Origin: Micrasema longulum
Taxonomy: Eukaryota; Arthropoda; Insecta; Trichoptera; Brachycentridae
Assembly: GCA_022494885.1 (NCBI GenBank)
Contig: JAGVSM010000184.1
Span: forward strand, 182,521 to 246,520
Direction: 5' to 3'
DNA: 64,000 bases
Part shown: positions 32,881-45,043 of the stretch, piece by piece
Position numbering within the stretch: the first letter of the stretch is position 1
How the letters are laid out: each line of letters begins with the position of its first letter
Position numbers and translations under genes: made by a program
The notes under the pieces: generated by a model
Told to the model about the DNA's origin: nothing
What the model saw: the letters and a program-made list of their open reading frames with translations, nothing else
Database searches by the model: none

Positions 32881-33714
32881 AAATCCTCACAACATACATA
32901 CTGCATAGTTCCAGTTAATTATCCAGGTATGTTTACAGTATTAGTAGCGTTATAATAATGGCAGTTCTCGTTAGCCTGATGGATTACAATCACCGTGACA
33001 ACTAGCAGCTGTGTAAGCGTAAATAATTTCCTGTACTCGTCTGCTGAGAAAGTACTAGAATTAAGTATTCATGGCTCGACACCATACCTTGGGATTGGCA
33101 GCAGTTACTACTCGTACTAGTTATTTGTTTATTTTGTCTAATTGATCAGCGTAATTTGTCGCGACGCTCCTAAAATTCATTAACTATTCCATTCTTCAGT
33201 AGGTGGTAGGTGGTGCATAAATTAAAACGGAAATAATTTTGTAATTTAGTCCCTCTATTTCGCACACCGAACTGTATTCATTATCCGCCCGGACACAAAA
33301 AATCTTGTTGAGTGAAAAAAAATCACCTCCTAGTATTCCGTCATAAACAAAAAGGCAGTCATTTGCATAAGTCATATTTTAAGATATGACACTTTTTAGT
33401 ATTTATCAACTTTATGCAAATTTAAAAAAAAACTGTAATTAATCATAAGTAAAAACACGGCATGTCAATTGTTTCTAAAGCATAGAACCCGTGTGTGTCA
33501 TACATGCACAGAGTTTTGCTAACGAATCTCGAGATATTGTCATTGCTTAAAACACTTGAAAAACTTAAAAAACATCGTTTTTCGTACATAAATATTTATT
33601 TTACTACTCATTTCCAAATATTGAATGGTTCGAAATTTCTTGTAGAACATAACCTCATATTTAACTCGTTTTGTGTTTTTTCTCAAAAAGCTGTCTTTCT
33701 AATTATGACGGCAA
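32881..33714. other. Intronic stretch
   Basis: No gene recognised. A moderately GC-rich patch lies around 32960-33110. The rest is AT-rich. Confidence 0.35.
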
Positions 33715-33965
33715 AATATTGGTTGGCGCATTCGCCTACCGTGCTTGAGGTCCTGGGCTCGATTCTTGGGAAGATCGACATGAAATATTTGTTAATAAGG
33801 TGGTTCTAGACTGCAATATTTTATCGTTCCTAGACTGGCACCTCAAGCGAAAGAGTGATTGCCTTACCTTTTAAATGCAACAAAAATGATCAAGATAAGC
33901 TGCAATTGGAGTACTAATGATGTGCCTATAACAACACTGAGTGCGGATGGGAAAATGATAATGTA
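33715..33965 (+). mobile_element. SINE family A (copy 3), 5'-truncated
   Basis: Head remnant TTGGCGCATTCGCCTACCGT and GGGCTCGATTCTTGGGAAG, then a GACATGAAATATTTG and CCTAGACTGGCACCT body as in 55380-55460. The first 15-20 bases of the tRNA-like head are missing or diverged. Confidence 0.65.
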
Positions 33966-34083
33966 TTTGGTGTTTTTTTCGAAATGAAGAGAACAAGAAA
34001 ACACAACAACCAAACAATGACAACAAATTAGTCAATCCAATAGTGCGTTGAGTATTCACAATAGTCGGCAGATGGACGAGTCT

Positions 34084-34365
34084 AAAAAATGTGGATGTTT
34101 AAGCTCTTATTTAAATTTATTTCAACAGAGAGGGAAAACACTTTTGAGAAGGGAATATGGAAGTCTAGGCATTTGCGGGGCTTATGACCTGTCATTGGCT
34201 GGTTTAAGTGGCCACTTAACACACCGTGTAACATTCACCATTCTGCCCATGTTTGAGCATCCACATTTCCCCTACTCTTCCATCTGTTGACTTGTGAAGT
34301 AAAAGAGCTGAAACCTTTATCATGTGGGTGAGATTTATCCGGCTGAACTAGGCAACGCCCGAAAA
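34084..34365 (+). repeat. Family R (copy 4, near complete)
   Basis: Includes the 5' part (TTATTTCAACAGAGAGGGAA), all middle anchors (CTTATGACCTGTCATTGGC, GTGGCCACTTAACACAC, TTTGAGCATCCACATTT) and the 3' end GGCAACGCCCGAAAAC. Best single copy for building a consensus. Confidence 0.7.
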
Positions 34366-34423
34366 CAATTTTCCTATTTTTATACTTCTTCTTTTACCAG
34401 GTAGTTAATTCAACAATGTTTGA

Positions 34424-34560
34424 GTATGACTACCATATTCTCTTCTCAAAAGTGTTTTCCCTCTCTGTTGAAATAAATTTAAATATGAATAACTCCCTAG
34501 GGAGAAAATCCAGCCAGTCTGCAAGCATTTGGACATACTCAAACATTGATGTTTAAGCTC
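34424..34560 (-). repeat. Family R (copy 5, 5' part, inverted)
   Basis: The minus strand carries GTATGTCCAAATGCTTGCAG, ACTGGCTGGATTTTCTCCC, TCAACAGAGAGGGAAAAC and GAGAAGAGAATATGG. It abuts the mariner C-terminus on its 5' side, so one element inserted into or beside the other. Confidence 0.6.
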
Positions 34561-34562
34561 AC

Positions 34563-34998
34563 TAGCTATACATTGGTGCCATCTCTTTGGCAATACACGA
34601 ATACCGTGGCGATAAAATGATGCGTCTTTGAACCGAAACCATTTATCCAACCAATTTTGCGCTTCTTCAAAACTGGCCAAGTGTAGCCCAGCTAAGCCAT
34701 GGGCCTTCGACGGTACAAGTGATAATCAGAAGGGGCCAGATATGGCGAATACGGCGGGTGCGGTAGCAGATCCCATTTTAGTATTTTGACGGTATCCTGG
34801 AGGATGGAAGTGCAATGGCACGGAGCGTTTTTGTGCTGCAATATCACTCGTTCGTGTCTCTGGCCGTTTTTCGAGCAATGCACGATTCAAATTGATTAGT
34901 TGTTTTCGGTAGTGATGCGCATTGACAGTTTCACCCGTTTTTAGCAGCTCATAGTACACGATTCCTTTCTGGTCCCACCAAACGCAGAGACGCAGAAG
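34563..34998 (-). pseudogene. Mariner transposase C-terminal half, degraded
   Basis: Minus-strand frames read LCVWWDQKGIVYYELLKTGE, RKQLINLNRALLEKRPE, HERVILQHKNAPCH, LKWDLLPHPPYSPYLAPSDY and SFEEAQNWLDKWFRFKDASF. These are the successive blocks of the mariner DD34D domain. At least two frameshifts separate them. The second catalytic Asp is replaced (HKNAPCH rather than HDNAPCH) while the last Asp in APSDY remains. No inverted ends were found, so it is an inactive relic. Confidence 0.85.
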
Positions 34999-35012
34999 CG
35001 TCGAAAGTAGTT

Positions 35013-35152
35013 CGTTTCTATTAAAATTATTTTTATTATATTTTTCGTACAATGTCAAGAAACTTCGCCTTTCAATTTAATGCTCTAATTTTTACTGCGC
35101 CCAAGAAAACATATTTCAGTTTCCGTAGCACTGAACTTCCTTATTTTAACTC
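35013..35152 (+). repeat. P-family repeat (copy 3, 3' end)
   Basis: ATTTTTCGTACAATG, TTTAATGCTCTAATTTTTAC and TTCCGTAGCACTGAACTTCC match the ends of the copies at 28540-28660 and 3220-3290. It is joined directly to the mariner relic. Confidence 0.6.
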
Positions 35153-35515
35153 TTATCATTTTTATCACTTACGTTCATTCAATAAACCAAAAACTTTATA
35201 GATTGCGTCTAAGTAGCTAAATACTGATCAATATTTCACCATGGCGGAGAAATCGATTAATTAGATGCGCATTTAAATCGGCTATTTACTAACCACTATG
35301 GTACTAACTGGAGTACTACATACGACAATATTTTCTAATGAAGAATTTCAAATAATAAAAGCTTCATGAATACGTTTATTAATTAAGGATATCAACAGTA
35401 ATGTAGATAATAAACAATTGTAGAAAGGAAAAACATAAAATAAAACCAATAACAGATATCTACAAATATATATATAAATATAAAAGTATTTATTTATTAA
35501 TATATTACAACAGAC

Positions 35516-35775
35516 ATGAAGAACATTTTATAGAAGGGAATATACAAGTCGAGGCATTTACATTATGACATGACATTGGCTGGTTTATGTGGCCACTTCA
35601 CATGCTGTGTAATATTCATAATTCTGTATATGTTTGAACATCCATATTTATTCAATTACAGACATATATTCGTTCAATTTTTCCATTTGTTGATCTTTGT
35701 GCAGTTAAAGAGCTGCAACCTTTTTTATGTGGGTGATATTCTGACCGAATTATTATATATATATTTTTACACAAT
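35516..35775 (+). repeat. Family R (copy 6)
   Basis: GAAGGGAATATACAAGTC, ATGACATGACATTGGCTGG, GTGGCCACTTCACATGC and GTTAAAGAGCTGCAACC are in order, with a small duplication around TTCAATTACAG. Confidence 0.6.
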
Positions 35776-37542
35776 TTTCATCTTGGACCAATTGATTTTA
35801 TTAACAATATCTGTTGTAAAATATTAATATTATTAATTCCCAATAGGGTGTAATCCAGTTCTTGCCTACGCGAAATTGGATACACTCAAAATGTTGTAAA
35901 AGTATTCTGTACCTCAGATGCAGACGGATGCAAATTTAAAATTTGATGAAATGACATTTCGATTTTCGTATCCAGTTTATGATCAATTGATTTGGAAGAA
36001 ATGTAAGTCTTATAATGAAAGAACCAATGTATTAAGATACTGAAAATCTAGGCATTGATGTTTGTGAAAGGTCTAGGCATTGATGTTTATGTGAATATTT
36101 ATATTTTTAAACCCAATATTGGTGTTTATAATTTATTTTTTAATTTTATTTTTTATTCATTTTATTTATTCTTTATTCATTCAAAATTACAAAATTAAAT
36201 ATTTATGAACTTATAAGGCTTTTAAGGCTATGCCCGTGTCAAGCCACAATAAATAACAATAAAAATACATAGTAAAATTAATTAGATCAAATTATAATGA
36301 CATAGAATCACGATCTAGAAAAAAAGGTAAATGTAATAAATAATCAAATTCCAAAGAATACAATGCAAAAAAGATATTCAGAAATAATTTTTTAAATATA
36401 AATTATACAAATTAAGAATACATAATCAAATATACAAAATAGCGGTTTCATTAAAATCAACAAAATAATAGTAAAATATAGTAGTATTAAAAAAAAAAAA
36501 CACAAAATAAGAGCATGATTTAAATCAACAGAAAAAGAATATATATATATATATATAAAAGCATAATTGAAATGATAATTGAGTTATGTTTTATAATCTA
36601 CTTAATGTATATTTTAAATAATAAATTATAACATATGTAATAAACACGCATTTTTCCTAATTTGTCTCCCAAAATATTGACGTTCCCTTATTATCTGGTA
36701 TCTGCGGAGATGAATTCAGAATTGTCGGGTATTTTATTAATACCCTTTTTATCATTAATATTTAACATAATTGGAAGCGGGGAAATAGAATCTCAACCGA
36801 CCATGCGCCCTGTAGCTGTAAGACGTGTCGGGACGTTTGTTGTACAGCGACGATTTTTACAAAAATGACACTATAAAAATTATCTAGAATAAATTAATAA
36901 ATACATGTCTTTTTAAGACATTGGAATTTCTGTGCAAATCTAGTCGGCAATTTTACATTTATAATACAGTAAAACAAAGGAAAAAAATATATCTTTATTG
37001 CGTGTGTTGCAAGTTTTTTCAATAAAATAAATTCGTATCAGCCTAATTTATTGTTCTTTTCATAGTGTTTTAAATATTTTACACTCAAAATTTGATCTTC
37101 AAAACACCGGTTACCAACACAATACGTTCATTATTGAAGTTTTCGTTTTATTTCGTTTGTCGATACGACTGCTGGCCTTTATATTATTATTGTAATAAAC
37201 ATATTTCAGTCGACTAGTTTTATCGCAAATAATACATTATGGAGATTTGTGTTCTTACGATTCCAGAGTTTATTTTCTCATAGCCAGAAAAGAAAATAAA
37301 TTTGTAGAATATTTTTGTTTCATACACGCAACCTCAATGATAGAACAGATTTTCTAACTTACATTTATTTCAATGAATTAAGTACGTACACTGCTCAGGT
37401 AAAAGTAATACAAATTTGAATTAACATAATAATTGATTTTACAATTACAATATTGCCACTGGACACGAGAACCTAACTGTAACGAAAATTGACGAATCGG
37501 CATATAGACAAAATACTGGATTTCACCCTCTCAGGAGACAAT
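35776..37542. other. Intronic AT-rich stretch with TA microsatellite
   Basis: An (AT)n microsatellite lies at 36539-36557. No gene recognised; the frame at 36662-36868 has no known features. Confidence 0.4.
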
Positions 37543-37830
37543 GAGATTAACAAATTACAACAGGGATGAAAATTACCTTAAATAAGGGAATATGGAGGTC
37601 TAGGCATTTACAGGGCTTATGACCTGTCATTGATTGGTCTAGTGGCCATTTTACACATTGTGTAAAATACACCATTTTGCCTATGTTTGAACATCCACAT
37701 TTCTTCAATTCTTCCTTTTGTTGATTTTTGTGAAAGTAAAGAGCTGAAACCTTTATTGTTACGAAGAGATTCATCTGATTGAATTATTTCACATACTAGG
37801 CAACGTCTGAAAACTGAAAAAATAATCATT
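37543..37830 (+). repeat. Family R (copy 7)
   Basis: Near full length: ACAACAGGGATGAAAATTAC, GGGAATATGGAGGTCTAGGC, TTATGACCTGTCATTGATTG, AAAGAGCTGAAACCTTTATTG and AGGCAACGTCTGAAAAC. The long minus-strand frames here are chance readings. Confidence 0.65.
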
Positions 37831-38159
37831 AACAACGACGAAAACTTAAAAAATGCAATTAAAAAATTCAGATAACCTAATCACATAAAACAAACACGAT
37901 GAAAGTTGTAACCCGAACGGCTTTTGAAAATGTTGTTTACAAAAAGAACTAGTAAATCCTTGTCTCCTTTGTTAAGGTAAAACATACTATTCCTCCCCTT
38001 AGTCGTGTTCAGCTGAGCAACAATAATCCCTATTCACAATATGCGATATATTTTCTCCAGCATTATTATTTTTCTAATGAGATGAACTCTTGAAGGGCGC
38101 TCTCTCTCCCAAATTACCATAAGATGCTTGTGTAGGTTGTATTGTACACTTTTGTACAC

Positions 38160-38740
38160 AATTTTATTTTCTGCGATGGCGAATTTGTCTAGAATATTAT
38201 TTAATCTAATTAAGAGTAGGTATGATTTTGAGATAAATTGTTTTGGCATTAGATATGATGTTTCATTTTCTGGTCGAACAATAAGGAGAGATCTCAGCAC
38301 AATGTTTGTACTAGGTTTTCTGAGAGCACGAATTATGTCATACCCAAAATCCGTACGACTTTTGTTCAGAGACATATCTCATTTATCGTGCCGAGAGTGT
38401 TCAATATTTTGGAAGAGCGTATTAAGCTCTCAAGGACAAACACTATTTCAAGAGAGAAGTTAAGGACTGGATTTTCTTTAGTAGAAGGGATTTGAATGGG
38501 AAACTCCTTGATGATTTTCCGAGTGTTTGAGTTTACTGTTTACCATATTGATGTGCCATATATATGTTTTTTAAAATTATTTTTTGTGTTTCTGATTCTA
38601 TATTTGTGGTAATGTACTCATGTGTCTGTGTCAACTAACTGCTCGTCCCATCTCCCATCTCAACACAGGACTTTTAGTCGTATGAAGTTGGGACATATGT
38701 CTCAAATAATGTGCAATAAACAATTGGTCAAACAAATGAG
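38160..38740 (+). pseudogene. LINE C-terminal fragment and 3' UTR (copy 1 of family L-c)
   Basis: The + strand codes, with frameshifts, for RTTFVQRHISFIVPRVFNIL and EERIKLSRTNT, the usual C-terminal end of a non-LTR ORF. The 3' UTR (TACCATATTGATGTGCCATA, TCTCAACACAGGACTTTTAG) recurs at 52270-52860 and, more decayed, at 44390-44780. All three are 5'-truncated. Confidence 0.6.
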
Positions 38741-38766
38741 TGGAAGTGTACCAAGTATTTTAAAAT

Positions 38767-38870
38767 TAATAACTCATATTTAAATATAAGTTATTACATC
38801 ATTACAATGGAATTCCATCAAGAATTGTCAATAAATAATAAAAATCAAATAATGTATGTCAATAAATATA
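38767..38870 (+). repeat. Small palindrome plus hairpin-element tail
   Basis: A near-palindrome of about 28 bases (AATAACTCATATTTAAATAT...AAGTTATT) is followed by ATTACAATGGAATTCCATCA, the tail seen in the 14766-14925 element. Probably a further member of that family, much shortened. Confidence 0.45.
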
Positions 38871-39254
38871 TAAATTTAAATACCAATTCATCTGTTTTAC
38901 TACTGTAGGTGTATAAGAATAATTATCTTCCAAAACGATAGGCTTTCTTCCTTATCTGACCGTTATACTTAGCCTCATATTCACTTTTTTTCTCACCCTT
39001 ATCCGTATCTAGAGCATAGATACCGGTTTTCGATAATATTGAAAAACCGGAATATTTCGTTCAACCTAACTCCGTCACTAGCGTCAGTAGCGACAGTAGC
39101 TTCCTAGTCGTTTTAATTAGTCAACATTACTACTACAAGCCGTGCCCGCCAACAACACGCTGAATATTTCCTTTATTTAGATTTTATTTAATTCTAATTT
39201 TTGTATTGTTTGTTACTTATTTTATGGTTTTTTGAATTTGTTAAGAAAACTTAG

Positions 39255-39325
39255 CATAGTGTTAACAAATTACAACAGGGATGGAAAACACCTTAAAAAA
39301 GTAAATATGGAAGTCTGTTTGAAAA
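39255..39325 (+). repeat. Family R (copy 8, fragment)
   Basis: Only ACAACAGGGATGGAAAACAC and AATATGGAAGTCTG remain, after which unrelated AT-rich DNA follows. Confidence 0.5.
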
Positions 39326-40714
39326 AATGTATTTGTTTGTTAGGTTAATTAACATATTGGCATTAAAGAGTATATATAACACTTACTCTAAACAGTCATA
39401 AAATCTATTTAAATTTACATATTCTAGGCAGACATGGCAAGTGTGTCATCGCGATTCAGGAGTGACAACACCGCTTGCTTCTTGAATGCTTGCCCTTGCT
39501 GTAGGAACACATTGTTTGATGAGATTTTTTTCACCTTTCTGATAATTTTCGGCAGAGGGGAAAAGAATCCGGTGTTAGTTTTATAATTTCCCACAGCAAA
39601 GACAGTATTGGTACGCAAGTTACGGCGAGGTACATTAAGGTTTATCTGAGCAAAGATATCATGGACATCTATAGTCAGATATTAATTTGTGCAAGAATAT
39701 CAAACCAGCCAAAATCCTTCTGAATTCTAAACTGAAAGATTTTGCTGTCGCGTTTAAAATACATGGACCTACTTAAGCTTAAATTGAAGTTGAAAACCTC
39801 AAAAAATAAACAGCGAATCAAAATAATTATTTTTTATTTATTTTGAAACACTTTTACTTCCAGGATTTCCATCTTTTACCTCTTGATTTTTTTTACTGAA
39901 TTTCTGAAAACTGAATACGGTGTAGCAAAAAAGAATATTATTTTCAGAAAAATATTAAGCATTTTTCAAAAATATTGAGAAAATGTCGAAATGCCGGGTT
40001 TCGGATATTTAAAAGTGTAATATCGAAAAAAATACCGGTATTGAAAAAATGCTCCGATAGTCTATGCTCCATCCGTATCAAATTGTGCACTCTTATCTCG
40101 ATAATTTGTGTCGCATGTAGGCAATCTGTCTTATGCGTTAGATACCAATCTTGGGAAACTGAAACGTTCTAAAAAAACATTTTTTAAATAAAAAACAATA
40201 TTCCCCGGTTTCGCGTACTTAGCTTCACATGTTGCCTTCGTGATACTGTTTGACAATATTTTTATAACAATTGATAAATAAACAATTAGAAGTGAACTCG
40301 GTATCTTATAATGCAATACGGTGGAGTATTCTGTATTCACATGAAATATTTTAAATTATATTTTATAGAAGTATGAATGCGGAAGAAGCTAGGAATTCAC
40401 GTCAGGATAGACGTGTGTGGCGGTCCATCCTCCTTGCCTACCCCTATTTACGGCGATATTTATTTAGCGTATTAATCATTAAGTTTTCTGTTGAATTTAC
40501 AATTTTAATTTGCATTTTCTTTCCGATTATCTTTTTAGTAAAATAAATTTAAATATAAATAATTTTAAATAATGTAAATTTATTTATTGTATCTTTGTTG
40601 CCTTCTAATTTACATTTCTTCTTTTATCGGTATCGTATCTATAAAAGCGCGCATCTCTAGTTTGAAGTAAATGTTTAGTTTAAGGTCTGATTGTAAAATA
40701 ATATACATAAAATA
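39326..40714. other. Intronic stretch without genes
   Basis: AT-rich to mixed composition. The frame at 39424-39618 (minus) and others are short and unremarkable. Confidence 0.35.
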
Positions 40715-41030
40715 ATTGAGGGGATGAATAAGACAATAATAAAATTTAACCAACAATGTCATACATATGCAACAAGGGATAAAAAAAGATAAGATTACCA
40801 ATGAGGAGAAAAACAGAATCTCAAAACTCATTGTACAAGGGATTGAAGCTGTACAATGAGTTACCTGAAGAAATAAAGGAGATAGAAAAGATTGAAATAT
40901 TTAAAATTAATTAGAAAAAATATGTTATTGAAATTTTTTTATAAAAAAAAATTTATGTTATTAAAAGTTTATATTAGTTCTTAAGATGTTATGAACTAAC
41001 TTAAAAAAGCATAAATAAATACAATAAAGC
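40715..41030 (+). pseudogene. LINE L-a, 5'-truncated copy 3
   Basis: Matches 9655-9962: CAACAATGTCATACATATG, GAAGCTGTACAATGAGTTAC and the terminal AGTTCTTAAGATGTTATG with an ATAAATAAATA tail. Unlike the other two copies, the sequence following the tail is different, which marks the true LINE end. Confidence 0.7.
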
Positions 41031-41479
41031 CTCATTATATTTGAAGTTTAATGTTCATTGTGTATACATGACTGTCAATGTGGAAAACGTGAGTGTAAGG
41101 AAAATTATGTGACTCCGTTATTGAATTCACAAATGGCCGCGCTAACGAGCGATTCTGGGTTTACTCCCGATTAACATATCATTTGCATTTTGATTAATTC
41201 TCCAGTGATCTTAAAAATGCAAATAGGAAACTTGTATCGTGGAAAATCCAAGTGGAGAGAGGGTTTAATGACTAGTTAGGTAAATATATCTTTTTTTTCT
41301 CATCCTTATAGAGCTTAAACTTAAAATCTCGTGAAAAATAATATACGGGTTGATATATTGTCGTTTAATAACAACTTAACAGTAACTTTAAAATTTTGCA
41401 AAAGATACCGAGGTCTGACTTTTCTTAATACGAACGTATTCTCGTATTTTCTCCCTGGATTATGGCACTAGAGCGATAC

Positions 41480-41885
41480 TTTTTTTACACTATTGATATC
41501 CACTATTAATTGGTGTCCTGCACAAACGTGTTCTTATCGTTTGTTATTTTTAATAAATGGTTTTAATAAAATATTTGATTCAGGCAGAGAAAAACTTGTC
41601 GAAATCCGGCACTCCCCAAGGAGATCGTGCTTTTGCCGTTGCCGGCCCCTCTGCCTGGAACCAATTGCCTTCAAACTTACGAATCATCGGCAGTCTTAGT
41701 CAGTTCAGATCTCAACTAAAATCTCACTTCTCTAGTTTATCATACCCTCAATTTTAAATCAGAAAATATAATGTCAGTTTAGATTAGTTAGAATGTAAGT
41801 TTAAGTATACAATTGTAAAGCGTCCTAGAGGCTATCTTTCACAAAAATGGCGCTATATAAATCAGCCAATTATTACTATTATTAT
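41480..41885 (+). pseudogene. LINE ORF C-terminus and 3' end
   Basis: A frame ending at 41757 reads GDRAFAVAGPSAWNQLPSNL, RIIGSLSQFRSQLKSHFSS, the standard C-terminus of CR1/L2-like LINE ORFs. The 3' UTR contains GGCGCTATATAAATCAGCC followed by ATT-type repeats (41866-41885), typical for these ends. 5'-truncated. Confidence 0.75.
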
Positions 41886-42467
41886 AATGGGAGTAAGGAC
41901 CATTCCAAAAACCCTTAAAAGCGTTTAGTTTTATCTGTCGTCTTCAGACGTACGGTGTACATTTTTAAAAAAAATTCAAAACTTGCCGATGCAGAAAAGT
42001 TCTTTCTGATTCTCTTTCTTTAAAAAAATAATCTCTTCAGTTATGGCGTGCGGACAACGGGAATATGAGACCTCGTTTTTGTCGATTTTAGTTACGTATA
42101 GTCAGTCCGACGTGCAGTTGTCTATTTCGCACAGTATTTGGGGAGGCGTGTTTGAGAGAGTGACAGAAAAACTATATTCCAATACCTATTCATCAAACCA
42201 CTCTCTGCCGCATGTCTTCTTAACGACAAAATATTTTAGAAAAATATTATGTACCAACGTTACAATTTTATTACTAGTTATTTGAAATGGAAAATGGTTT
42301 ATCGTTTTTTCAAAAAAAAAAACTACTAGTCTTTTTCCGCATTTAATTGTGATGCATAGGGTATTGATACACCAATTCCTCCGTATATTATAAATTTTAC
42401 AGGGTTTTTTTTTTCATTTTAATCGTTGACGATATGTACTTATGGGTTAGGTGGTACTAGTAGTTTT
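41886..42467. other. Intronic stretch with SINE A remnant
   Basis: At about 42338-42400 (minus) a fragment of the SINE A body is visible (GATGCATAGGGTATTGATAC). No gene. A long T-run at 42455-42480 begins the next SINE. Confidence 0.4.
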
Positions 42468-42661
42468 TTTTTTTTTTTTTAAAAAAAGAAATATTTGCGT
42501 TCTTATGATTTACCCAAATATTTAATTTTGAGGGCCATTTTCAACGAGTTGTAAATAACCCACTATTAGAAAATGGAATCAAGTTGGGGTAGAGTGGGAT
42601 TCGAACCACGGACCTCCGGTCCGTGAGTCCGAGACACCAGCCACAGGACCACAACCCGATT
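42468..42661 (-). mobile_element. SINE family B (copy 2)
   Basis: Complete copy: box B GGTTCGAATCCC (42596-42607 region), head ending near CGGGTTGTGG, body AACTCGTTGAAAATGGCC and A-rich tail, all minus strand. Confidence 0.75.
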
Positions 42662-43702
42662 TTATAGTTAATACTCATCTTGAGAACAACATAAAAATAA
42701 GCAGGAACCTACATTTGTATTACGAAAATCGTGTCGTGTCGTGTATTGCGCGGTACATAATTTGCCTAGATTTCACTTCGTGGCGATACTGCCAGTTATT
42801 AAGAAATTTCGCCACAGGTAGGTACATTAACTCATTCAATTTAATGACTTCAAAAATAATGAGTTGTGTGTTTTGTATCGGCTATCTTCCTTGCTGGTTG
42901 TGTTGCAATCGTTTGACTTTGCTAATTGGAGACATGTCAACAGAAAAAAAAAATCATTAAAAATATAGACAATCCACAAAACGTAGATATTCATTTGTAT
43001 TTTCGTTAGCAGTGACCCCCACCACAGAATAAGAATAGTGCCGGTAGGCTGACAAGTCAAGTCTGAAGATTTATCTATGCGCAATTTGTCATCAGAGTCG
43101 ACAGTATATTTGGCTGTAAAATACTTTTAATTAAAATACAAAAATAATGAGGGGTTATGGTACCTAAAGCTAAACAGTATTTTTTGTGTTGGTGTGTTGG
43201 GTGTAAAAATATTATTATTTATTGTAAAATAATTAAGGTTTTAATTAGAATTTCCAATTATGGATAACGAACGGTGTCTATTAGCTAAAATAATATTAAT
43301 TCTGTGCCGACTAAATTCAAAATGTATTTTTTTTTTCTTAAAAGCATTGATGAGAATATTCAGAAAAGCTGCAACTACCGTACAATCACGGAGACTGAAC
43401 CGCGTGCACGTGCAAACCACGAGCCCGCTGCGTTATATCGCTTGATTGTCCCATTTCACACCACGGCAAAAATCTACATGGCACGATAAAATACAATACG
43501 GTGGATCGATATTTATTGTTTTACAATTATTAACTTATTTAATGCCTGGCAAACGTAATAACCAGTACACCATGAGACCGACTAATCTCCAGTCGATTTC
43601 CTTTTGCAGGATTTTTACCTGGGAGTACTCGCTAAATTTAAATAATGGTTTTGATAAAATTATCATTAAAATCTCTTTTTTTAAGTTTTACTATATCATT
43701 TG
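42662..43702. other. Intronic stretch
   Basis: Mixed composition with several short overlapping frames (42715-43084, 43260-43703), none with known domains or good coding character. Confidence 0.35.
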
Positions 43703-43860
43703 AATCGGGTTGTGGTCCCGTGGCTAGTGTTGCGGACTCACAGACCAGAGGTCCGAGGCTCGAACCCCACTCTTCCCCAACTTGATTTCCATTTGCTAAT
43801 AATGAGCTGTTTACAACTCGTTGAAAATGGTCACCAAAATTGAAACATTCGTGTAAACTA
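43703..43860 (+). mobile_element. SINE family B (copy 3)
   Basis: Plus-strand head CGGGTTGTGGTCCCGTGGCT, box B GGCTCGAACCCC, CCCAACTTGATTTCC and body AACTCGTTGAAAATGG. More diverged than copies 1 and 2. Confidence 0.7.
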
Positions 43861-44249
43861 CAATAACGCTAATATTTAAAAATGTATTTACCGAGGCGTT
43901 ATTATTGATATTTTTATAAAAGTCATTAACTATGGAGTTTTATTTAAAAAAAAAAAAACGAAAAATATAAATATTATCAAATTTAAATAGGTACTAACAA
44001 ATCTAATAAATGTCAATCCACTATAATTTTATTGTGGCGTTTAGATTAAGATGATATGTGTGAAATAGGCTATTCTCCGTCGGGTACACGCGGCTGGTTT
44101 GTTAATTTGCAAATTATTTAAATAATGAACAGACTTTTTATATTTTGACTTTTCTCGTTAGTTAATGCAATTGATACTTGTTTAGCAGTATTTTCATTTT
44201 TTTACTTAATCGAGAATTTCTTAGAAATCTAAAAAAACTGATAGTGTGA

Positions 44250-44356
44250 ATACACCCTTTTAAATAAATATTTCATATCAACCACGTCCGGAATCGAACC
44301 CGAGACCTCTTGCATGGTAGCCAAACGCGCTGACCAGTACACCGCGAGGCTGACAT
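44250..44356 (-). mobile_element. SINE family A (copy 4, head and first body block)
   Basis: Minus strand: CCTCGCGGTGTACTGGTCAG, TTTGGCTACCATGCAAGAGG, CTCGGGTTCGATTCCGG and GTGGTTGATATGAAATATT. The rest of the body is missing. Confidence 0.65.
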
Positions 44357-44384
44357 TTTACCTAAAAGAAACATTGAAACACTT

Positions 44385-44780
44385 TTGATCGAACAATGAG
44401 GAGAGGGGGATGTCCGTACAAGGAAAAAAATATTAATGATCTTATATCCAAAACCCGCACGACTTTTCCTCGGAAGTATCTCTCCTTTTCGCACGGAAAG
44501 TGTTTAATATTTTAGACATTCCTTAAATGAAGGCATTTAAGCTGAAAACTCTTTAATGCTTTTTTAATAGTTTAAATTGGTGATTCGGTTTTTTAATTTA
44601 ATTTAAACATAATATTTATCTTTGTTTTTTTTCTATATTAATATGGTATATGTATAATATTATTATTACTGGGATGTTTTTTTTTCGTGATGTTTTGTTG
44701 TACAATAATACTCCATTCGTCTCAACTTAATACTGGACTTTAGTCTATGAAGTTTGACTTGAGGATTGAGAAGAATTTAG
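44385..44780 (+). pseudogene. LINE L-c 3' fragment, decayed
   Basis: CAATGAGGAGAGGGGGATG, CCCGCACGACTTTTCCTCGG and CGTCTCAACTTAATACTGG follow the same order as 52410-52810. Many substitutions and a deletion. Confidence 0.45.
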
Positions 44781-45043
44781 AAAAAAAAAATATTCTTTTA
44801 TTACCCTCTCTATTGACAGATTAGTTCTGCAAGCAGGAAGTAAAATCAACTCGATAAAATTAACGAATTGTACATACATTATTTAAGAAAAAGGCAAATA
44901 AAAGTAGTGGTTTATTTGTTTGATATCCTTTGCACTAGATGCGACGTAAATGCCGTATGCGAAAATGCAAATTTCTCTCGTTTTATTTGATGTGACTGTT
45001 TCCACTGACGTGACCTAGCTACCTGGCATCGGTTCAGGGTACC

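Noticed and set aside
17349..37830. CRISPR-like array of repeats
   Set aside because: The R copies are hundreds of bases long, irregularly spaced, diverged and in both orientations.
37547..37835. Overlapping minus-strand ORFs of about 75 codons
   Set aside because: They lie wholly inside a family R repeat, and equivalent copies are not open.
41140..41480. Possible host exon upstream of the LINE fragment at 41480
   Set aside because: No open frame with splice signals or recognisable protein similarity.
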